The notes under the pieces: generated by a model | The model's database searches: none | Seen by the model: the letters and a program-made list of their open reading frames with translations, nothing else | What the model was told of the DNA's origin: nothing | Shown: positions 5,111-8,930 of the stretch, one piece after another | Layout: the number at the start of each line of letters is the position of its first letter | Numbering within the stretch: the first letter of the stretch is position 1 | Translations under genes and position numbers: made by a program | Assembly: GCA_004357365.1 (NCBI GenBank) | Contig: SMVT01000012.1 | Coordinates: forward strand, 1-8,930 | Origin: Nitrospina sp. | GTDB lineage: Bacteria; Nitrospinota; Nitrospinia; Nitrospinales; Nitrospinaceae | Direction: 5' to 3' | Length of the DNA: 8,930 nucleotides

Positions 5111-5665
5111 ATGAGAACTGTTTTACGGATTGGAATATTCGGCATCGCACTGGCGATGTTGTTCCCGGGGACGGTTTCGGCGGCAGAGGCCGGAGCCACG
5201 AAACAGGATTACGTGCCCTCGGGATGCCCCATCGAGAAGACCACCATCTGCACCATGGAAATCTGGCTGGCCCACCCGCACAAGAAAGACAACCGGGCGA
5301 TCCGTCAGGTACTGAAGGACAAATCCATCAAGGTGTTGAGGCACACCATCCAATACTGGAAACGCCGGGGCGGTCACCCGCCGACCAATATCGCCCTGGG
5401 ATGGGAGTTGAGCGCCGAGGACGCACGTTGGGCCATCGACTTCGCCCTCAAGTACAACGACCGCATCGACGGCCTCATTTTCCAGCGGTTGAATCCGCCG
5501 CATTATGTCGCCGTGGCCACCTCCGCCTGGGATGATAAATCGGAAACCAGGATCACTCCCGGACAATTGCAACAGTTGCGCGACCCGCAACTGACCACCG
5601 AAGAATTCCACGCCCTGTACGTCAAACTCACCGGCGAAAGAGAAGTTGCTGAAACGTTTTATTGA
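5111..5665 (+). CDS. Secreted or periplasmic protein of unknown function
   Basis: The 184-residue product opens with a convincing Sec signal peptide: basic MRTVLR, hydrophobic IGIFGIALAMLF, then PGTVSAA with likely cleavage after V-S-A, about residue 24. The mature protein has two cysteines nine residues apart (SGCPIEKTTICTME), which could form a disulfide or bind a ligand. Its middle is helical and rich in charged and aromatic residues (IKVLRHTIQYWKRRGGHPP), and ITPGQLQQL and LTTEEFHALYVKL follow. I recognise no family. A purine-rich site (AGGAAAGG, 5091-5098) lies 12 bases before the ATG, and no better start is visible. It is 76 bases after the NERD gene, so it could be a separate unit. The following gene has its own promoter. 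Confidence 0.75.
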   Translation: MRTVLRIGIFGIALAMLFPGTVSAAEAGATKQDYVPSGCPIEKTTICTMEIWLAHPHKKDNRAIRQVLKDKSIKVLRHTIQYWKRRGGHPPTNIALGWELSAEDARWAIDFALKYNDRIDGLIFQRLNPPHYVAVATSAWDDKSETRITPGQLQQLRDPQLTTEEFHALYVKLTGEREVAETFY

Positions 5666-5690
5666 GGTCTAACTCCTTCATTTTAAAAGT

Positions 5691-5719
5691 TTGACAAAAT
5701 CAGGGGGATTTGATAGAAG
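5691..5719 (+). promoter_or_regulatory. Sigma70-type promoter for the yajC-secD-secF operon
   Basis: TTGACA (5691-5696) matches the -35 consensus exactly. After 17 bases comes TAGAAG (5714-5719), 4 of 6 to the -10 consensus. A start near 5726 would give a leader of about 160 bases before yajC. This is the best promoter match in the window, and it sits just after the stop of the secreted-protein gene. Confidence 0.65.
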
Positions 5720-5793
5720 CATCACTCTTGATCGAAATCCGCTCAACCACCCGGGTCTTTTCAAATGATTGTTTTATTGTAAAATAATGCGAT

Positions 5794-5858
5794 CCCGGAA
5801 GGGCGGATTTGAGTCCGGAGGGGTCCCGACGGTACCCCTCCCAGGTGCCGGGTTCCCC
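5794..5858 (+). promoter_or_regulatory. Structured 5' leader of yajC with two mutually exclusive stems
   Basis: GGAGGGGT (5817-5824) pairs perfectly with ACCCCTCC (5834-5841) around a 9-base loop. An alternative stem pairs GGGG-T-CCCG (5820-5828) with CGGG-TT-CCCC (5849-5858), and both cannot form together. CCCGG (5794-5798) can close the whole region with CCGGG (5848-5852), and CGGA/TCCG (5804-5807/5814-5817) gives a small hairpin. The downstream segment with the AGGAAA ribosome binding site is free of strong pairing. The structure may be an attenuator, a leader control element or merely a GC-rich fold. No known riboswitch consensus is recognised. Confidence 0.4.
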
Positions 5859-5884
5859 GCAACCGAAAACAACAGGAAACAGCC

Positions 5885-6220
5885 ATGCTTCATAATTTGA
5901 TAATCGATTGGGTGATTTCGATGGCCCCGCCGTCGCCCGATGGAGGCCAATCGCAGGGACCCGGCATGTTTCTCAGTTTTATTGTACCCATGATTTTCGT
6001 GGGCCTCATTTTTTATTTCGTCCTCATCAAGCCGCAGAAAAAACAGCATCAGGAAGTTCAGAAAATGCGGGACAACCTGGAAGAAGGGGCCAACATAATT
6101 ACCACCGGGGGCATCCACGGCACCGTCAAAAAGGTCAAGGACGATATCGTCACCCTTCAGATCGCGGACAATGTCCGCATCAAGATCAACCGCGCGTCCA
6201 TCGGCACGGTGAAAAACTGA
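5885..6220 (+). CDS. yajC: YajC, preprotein translocase accessory subunit
   Basis: The 111-residue protein starts at ATG 5885 with AGGAAA (5874-5879) five bases upstream. It has one hydrophobic helix (MFLSFIVPMIFVGLIFYFVLI, about residues 28-48) followed by the family hallmark KPQKKQHQEV. A small beta-rich domain carries the signature EEGANIITTGGIHGTVKKVKDDIVTLQIADNVRIKINRASIGTV. Length and layout are normal for YajC. YajC is an inner-membrane protein that associates with SecD-SecF and SecYEG; it is usually dispensable and its exact role is unsettled. The N-terminal 27 residues (with PPSPDGGQSQGPG) are a flexible periplasmic lead-in. It is the first gene of a yajC-secD-secF operon, followed by secD after 33 bases. 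The tgt and queA genes that often precede yajC are not in the window. Confidence 0.96.
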   Translation: MLHNLIIDWVISMAPPSPDGGQSQGPGMFLSFIVPMIFVGLIFYFVLIKPQKKQHQEVQKMRDNLEEGANIITTGGIHGTVKKVKDDIVTLQIADNVRIKINRASIGTVKN

Positions 6221-6253
6221 CAACGTCCATACGAAACAACCCAGAGTTGACGA

Positions 6254-7810
6254 ATGCATAAAGACTTGCGCTGGAAAATCCCCTTAATCCTATTCGTTAT
6301 CGGGGGCTTCTCCCTTCTGGCCTGGCCGCTGGAAGAGAAAATCAACCTCGGGCTGGACCTGCAGGGGGGGATGCACCTCGTTCTTGAGGTGGAAGCGGAA
6401 AAGGCCGTCGAGTTTTCGATGGAACAGAGGGCCGAGGATATCAAACACGCCCTGGACGATGACGATATCGAAGTGGACCGGGTGATCTTGAACAAGGACA
6501 CCAACGTCATCCGGATCATCCTGGTTGATACCATCGATACCACCGGGACCGAAACGGTCCTGAAAAATTATACCACCCTCGAAAAGAAGGACGTGTTGCG
6601 CAACGGGCTTGAGCTGGTCTATCAACTGCGGGAAGATGAGATCGATTACATACAGGATAACGCCGTTCATCAGGCGTTGGAAGTCATCCGCAACCGCATC
6701 AACGAGTTGGGTCTGTCCGAGCCGACCATTCAGGTGCAGGGCAACCGGCGCATCCTGGTGCAGTTGCCGGGCGTCAAGGATCTCAAGCGGGCGATGGACC
6801 TGATCGGCAAGACCGCGCGGCTCGAATTCAAAATGGTGAACGAATCGATGAGCCCGCAAGCGGCGGAGGCGCAGGGCATTCCAGCGGGAAGTGAAATTCT
6901 GATTGAGCAGGTCAGGGACAAGACCACGGGAAAAGTCATCGAGGAAATACCCTATCTGGTTTATAAACGGATTCTGCTGACGGGGGATATGCTCACCGGT
7001 GCCGAGGTGCGGTTCGATTCCCAATACAATGAACCGTACGTCGCCATCACTTTCAACAGTCTGGGGGGGATGACCTTTTTCGAGTTGACCAGCGCCAATG
7101 TCGGCAAGCGGATGGCCATCGTTCTGGACGACCACATCTACTCCGCGCCGGTCATCCGGGAAAAGATCGCCGGCGGGCGGGCGCAGATCACCGGAGGCTT
7201 CACCACCAACGAAGCGAAGGATCTCGCCATCGCCCTGAGAGCCGGTGCGCTTCCCGCGCCCGTCACCATTCTGGAGAACCGTAGCGTGGGTCCGTCGCTC
7301 GGACGCGACTCGGTCGAGGCGGGGATCAATTCCATTGCTATCGGCATGCTGGGAGTGGTGGTGTTCATCGTCATCTACTACCGGCTGGCGGGCGTGGTGG
7401 CCGTGGGCGCCCTGATGCTCAACCTGATTATGCTGATGGGGGCGCTGGCGTATTTCGGCGCGTCGCTGACTCTTCCGGGGATCGCCGGGATCATCCTGAC
7501 CGTGGGCATGGCGATCGACGCCAACGTGCTGGTGTTCGAGCGCATCCGCGAGGAAATCCGGCTGGGAAAAACGGTGCGCCCCGCCATCGAGGCGGGATTT
7601 GCGAAAGCCTTCCGCACCATCGTCGACGCCAATGTCACCACCTTCATCGCGGCGATCATACTGTTCCAGTTCGGTACCGGGGCGATCAAGGGATTCGCCA
7701 TCACGTTATGTATCGGTATCGCCGCCAGCATGTTCACGGCGTTGTTTGTCAGCCGCACTACGTTTGACACGGTGATGAGCTGGAAAAAGATTGAACGCTT
7801 GAGTATTTAA
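6254..7810 (+). CDS. secD: SecD, protein-export membrane subunit
   Basis: The 518-residue protein has a first membrane helix (about 9-25) and the SecD box LGLDLQGGMHLVLEV (33-47). A large periplasmic domain follows (about 48-350), including VIRNRINELGLSEPTIQVQG and RAGALPAPVTILENRSVGPSLGRDS. Five more membrane helices run from about 356 to 500. Conserved proton-path residues are visible in GMAIDANVLVFERIREE (D422, R430) and DANVTTF (458-464). SecD and SecF together use the proton gradient to pull or release substrates on the periplasmic side of SecYEG. The length is shorter than the E. coli protein (615) but ordinary for other bacteria. The ribosome binding site before ATG 6254 is weak, so translation may be coupled to yajC. 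Confidence 0.98.
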   Translation: MHKDLRWKIPLILFVIGGFSLLAWPLEEKINLGLDLQGGMHLVLEVEAEKAVEFSMEQRAEDIKHALDDDDIEVDRVILNKDTNVIRIILVDTIDTTGTETVLKNYTTLEKKDVLRNGLELVYQLREDEIDYIQDNAVHQALEVIRNRINELGLSEPTIQVQGNRRILVQLPGVKDLKRAMDLIGKTARLEFKMVNESMSPQAAEAQGIPAGSEILIEQVRDKTTGKVIEEIPYLVYKRILLTGDMLTGAEVRFDSQYNEPYVAITFNSLGGMTFFELTSANVGKRMAIVLDDHIYSAPVIREKIAGGRAQITGGFTTNEAKDLAIALRAGALPAPVTILENRSVGPSLGRDSVEAGINSIAIGMLGVVVFIVIYYRLAGVVAVGALMLNLIMLMGALAYFGASLTLPGIAGIILTVGMAIDANVLVFERIREEIRLGKTVRPAIEAGFAKAFRTIVDANVTTFIAAIILFQFGTGAIKGFAITLCIGIAASMFTALFVSRTTFDTVMSWKKIERLSI

Positions 7811-7822
7811 AACGGAATCCTG

Positions 7823-8725
7823 ATGGAACTGATCAAACCGAATACGCACATCGATTTCATGGGCAGGTTCAAGCCGGCCCTCATGTTCTCCGCCCTGTTG
7901 ATCCTGGCCGGGGTGGTGTCCATCTTCATGCACGGCGGACTCAAGTTCGGCATTGATTTTGCGGGCGGGACCCTGGTGCAGTTGAAATTCGAAAACCCGC
8001 CGGCGATCGAGTCGATCCGTTCCGGCCTCAAGGAGATCGGGCTGGCCGACAGCACCATCCAGGAGTTCGGTTCCCCCGACACCATTCTGATCCGCGTGGA
8101 ACGGTCCGAAGGCAAGCTCGAGGAGATGGGTTCGCGCATCAAAGAATCGCTGCAAACCAAGGGGTTCACTGGAATCACCATCGAACGAGTCGAGATGGTG
8201 GGACCCAAGGTGGGCAAGGATCTCAGGCAGAAAGCTCTGCTTTCGATCGTCTACGCCATCATCGCGATCGTCATTTATATTTCATGGCGGTTTGAGTTCC
8301 AGTACGCCATCGCCGCCATCATCGCTCTGATTCACGACGTCCTAATTACCATCGGTGCGTTTTCGATGCTGGATAAGGAGTTCACTCTGGTGCTGGTGGC
8401 GGCGTTTCTCACCATCATCGGTTATTCGTTGAACGACACCATCGTTATCTTCGATCGCATCCGCGAAAACACCCGCCGCAGAAGTAAAGAACCGTTGAGA
8501 GACATCATCAACACCAGCATCAACCAGACCCTCAGCCGGACCCTGCTGACCTCCGGCACCACCCTGATGGTAGTGGCCGCCCTGTTTTTTCTCGGCGGCG
8601 AAATCATCCACGACTTTTCGTTCGCCCTCCTGGTCGGGGTGGTCATCGGGACCTATTCCTCGATCTTCATCGCCAGCGTGTTTCTCGTCTACTGGGAATC
8701 CCGCGCCCATCCCAAAAAAGCCTAA
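7823..8725 (+). CDS. secF: SecF, protein-export membrane subunit
   Basis: The 300-residue protein starts at ATG 7823, 12 bases after the secD stop, with GGAAT six to eight bases upstream. It has a first membrane helix (about 19-36), the SecF box FGIDFAGGTLVQLKF (42-56) and a short periplasmic domain (57-133). Five membrane helices follow (about 137-154, 158-178, 186-203, 245-258 and 265-288). The conserved segment GYSLNDTIVIFDRIREN (200-216, with D205, D211 and R212) is intact. It forms the proton-driven SecDF complex with the preceding gene product. Separate SecD and SecF genes, rather than a fused SecDF, is the common arrangement in Gram-negative bacteria. The basic tail (SRAHPKKA) is cytoplasmic. 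There is no clear terminator after it; repeats begin within 8 bases. Confidence 0.98.
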   Translation: MELIKPNTHIDFMGRFKPALMFSALLILAGVVSIFMHGGLKFGIDFAGGTLVQLKFENPPAIESIRSGLKEIGLADSTIQEFGSPDTILIRVERSEGKLEEMGSRIKESLQTKGFTGITIERVEMVGPKVGKDLRQKALLSIVYAIIAIVIYISWRFEFQYAIAAIIALIHDVLITIGAFSMLDKEFTLVLVAAFLTIIGYSLNDTIVIFDRIRENTRRRSKEPLRDIINTSINQTLSRTLLTSGTTLMVVAALFFLGGEIIHDFSFALLVGVVIGTYSSIFIASVFLVYWESRAHPKKA

Positions 8726-8732
8726 AGGAATA

Positions 8733-8767
8733 ATTAACCACAGATGAACACCGATAAACACGGATAA
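8733..8767. repeat. Dispersed 35-bp repeat, copy 2 (10-bp internal periodicity)
   Basis: This copy lies 7 bases after the secF stop and matches the copy at 2267-2301 at 33 of 35 positions. It reads CACAGATGAA-CACCGATAAA-CACGGATAAA, again one word per 10 bp, and a further partial unit (ACACAGAT) runs on to 8776. Both copies sit immediately 3' of a gene in the same orientation. Confidence 0.8.
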
Positions 8768-8879
8768 AACACAGATCCTTCGCTGGCGCTCAGGATGACA
8801 AAACGTTGCGGTGGACTGTCATTCTAAGGAGCGAAGCCAGCCTGTCCTGAGCTTGCGGAAGGGAAGAATCTGTGTTTTA
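8765..8879. repeat. 115-bp inverted-repeat (MITE-like) element
   Basis: TAAAACACAGAT (8765-8776) and ATCTGTGTTTTA (8868-8879) are perfect 12-bp inverted repeats at the two ends. Inside, the left arm (CGCTCAGGATGACA, ending at 8800) is an imperfect complement of the right arm (TGTCATTCTAAGGAGCGAAG, 8817-8836), so most of the element could fold into one long hairpin. The right arm also holds CCTGTCCTGAGCTTGCGGAA (8841-8860), which by recollection resembles another widespread short repeat and makes that arm longer. No coding frame is present. It has the form of a small non-autonomous element, but no target-site duplication is clear. Confidence 0.6.
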
Positions 8880-8880
8880 G

Positions 8881-8911
8881 CCCCCCCCTTGGAAAGGGGG
8901 CCGGGGGGATT
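8881..8911. repeat. C-run/G-run hairpin repeat
   Basis: CCCCCTT (8884-8890) and AAGGGGG (8894-8900) form a perfect 7-bp stem with a 3-base loop, followed by CCGGGGGGATT. The layout (C-run, short loop, G-run, spacer, second G-run, ATT) echoes the element at 2312-2388. No T-run directly follows the plus-strand hairpin, so intrinsic termination of secF transcription is doubtful. Confidence 0.6.
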
Positions 8912-8930
8912 CTTCCTTTAATATTTGAAA

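Noticed and set aside
5791..5862. Cobalamin-riboswitch-like look of the yajC leader (GCCGGG followed by CCCCGCAACC)
   Set aside because: The B12-box GCCACTG word and the required order of helices are not present, and the downstream genes are not B12-related.

Overview
The window most likely comes from a Gram-negative bacterium with a GC-rich chromosome. It encodes a signal-peptide-bearing outer-membrane beta-barrel protein and a YajC-SecD-SecF set with separate SecD and SecF genes. A fumarate reductase/succinate dehydrogenase-like flavoprotein and short dispersed repeats would fit lineages such as Nitrospinota, Nitrospirota or the former Deltaproteobacteria. That placement is an impression from gene style and repeat type, not a proven taxonomic assignment.

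Layout. 1-465: the 3' end of a probable DUF932-family gene, followed at once by a possible 27-residue single-helix membrane microprotein. 563-1216, minus strand: a small outer-membrane beta-barrel protein, visibly more AT-rich than its neighbours. 1217-1586: an AT-rich divergent intergenic region with 19-bp direct repeats, an inverted repeat and a hairpin in the barrel gene's 5' leader. 1587-5034: a colinear set made of a 2Fe-2S/2x4Fe-4S protein, an FrdA/SdhA-like flavoprotein with an N-terminal extension and a short C-terminus, a possible GYF-like small protein, and a membrane-anchored NERD-domain protein whose nuclease motif looks degraded. 5111-5665: a secreted protein of unknown function. 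5666-5884: a good sigma70-type promoter and a structured leader. 5885-8725: yajC-secD-secF. 8726-8930: no gene, only repeat modules.

How the genes work together. The Fe-S protein and flavoprotein probably form a soluble or peripheral redox pair. Electrons would pass along the Fe-S clusters to FAD and reduce an enoate such as fumarate, or flow in the reverse direction. No cytochrome b-type membrane anchor is encoded in the window, so the electron partner is unknown. SecD and SecF form the proton-driven accessory complex that helps complete export through SecYEG, with YajC as a partner. The secreted protein and the beta-barrel are possible clients of that route, as is any signal-peptide protein.

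The most curious non-coding feature is a two-part repeat arrangement that appears just after two unrelated stop codons. It is a 35-bp element built on a 10-bp period followed by a C-rich/G-rich hairpin element. At the second site a 115-bp inverted-repeat element lies between the two parts. No CRISPR array, tRNA, rRNA or transposase gene was seen. I found no convincing new multi-gene system. The best leads are the redox pair, the degenerate NERD protein, the yajC leader and the composite repeats.
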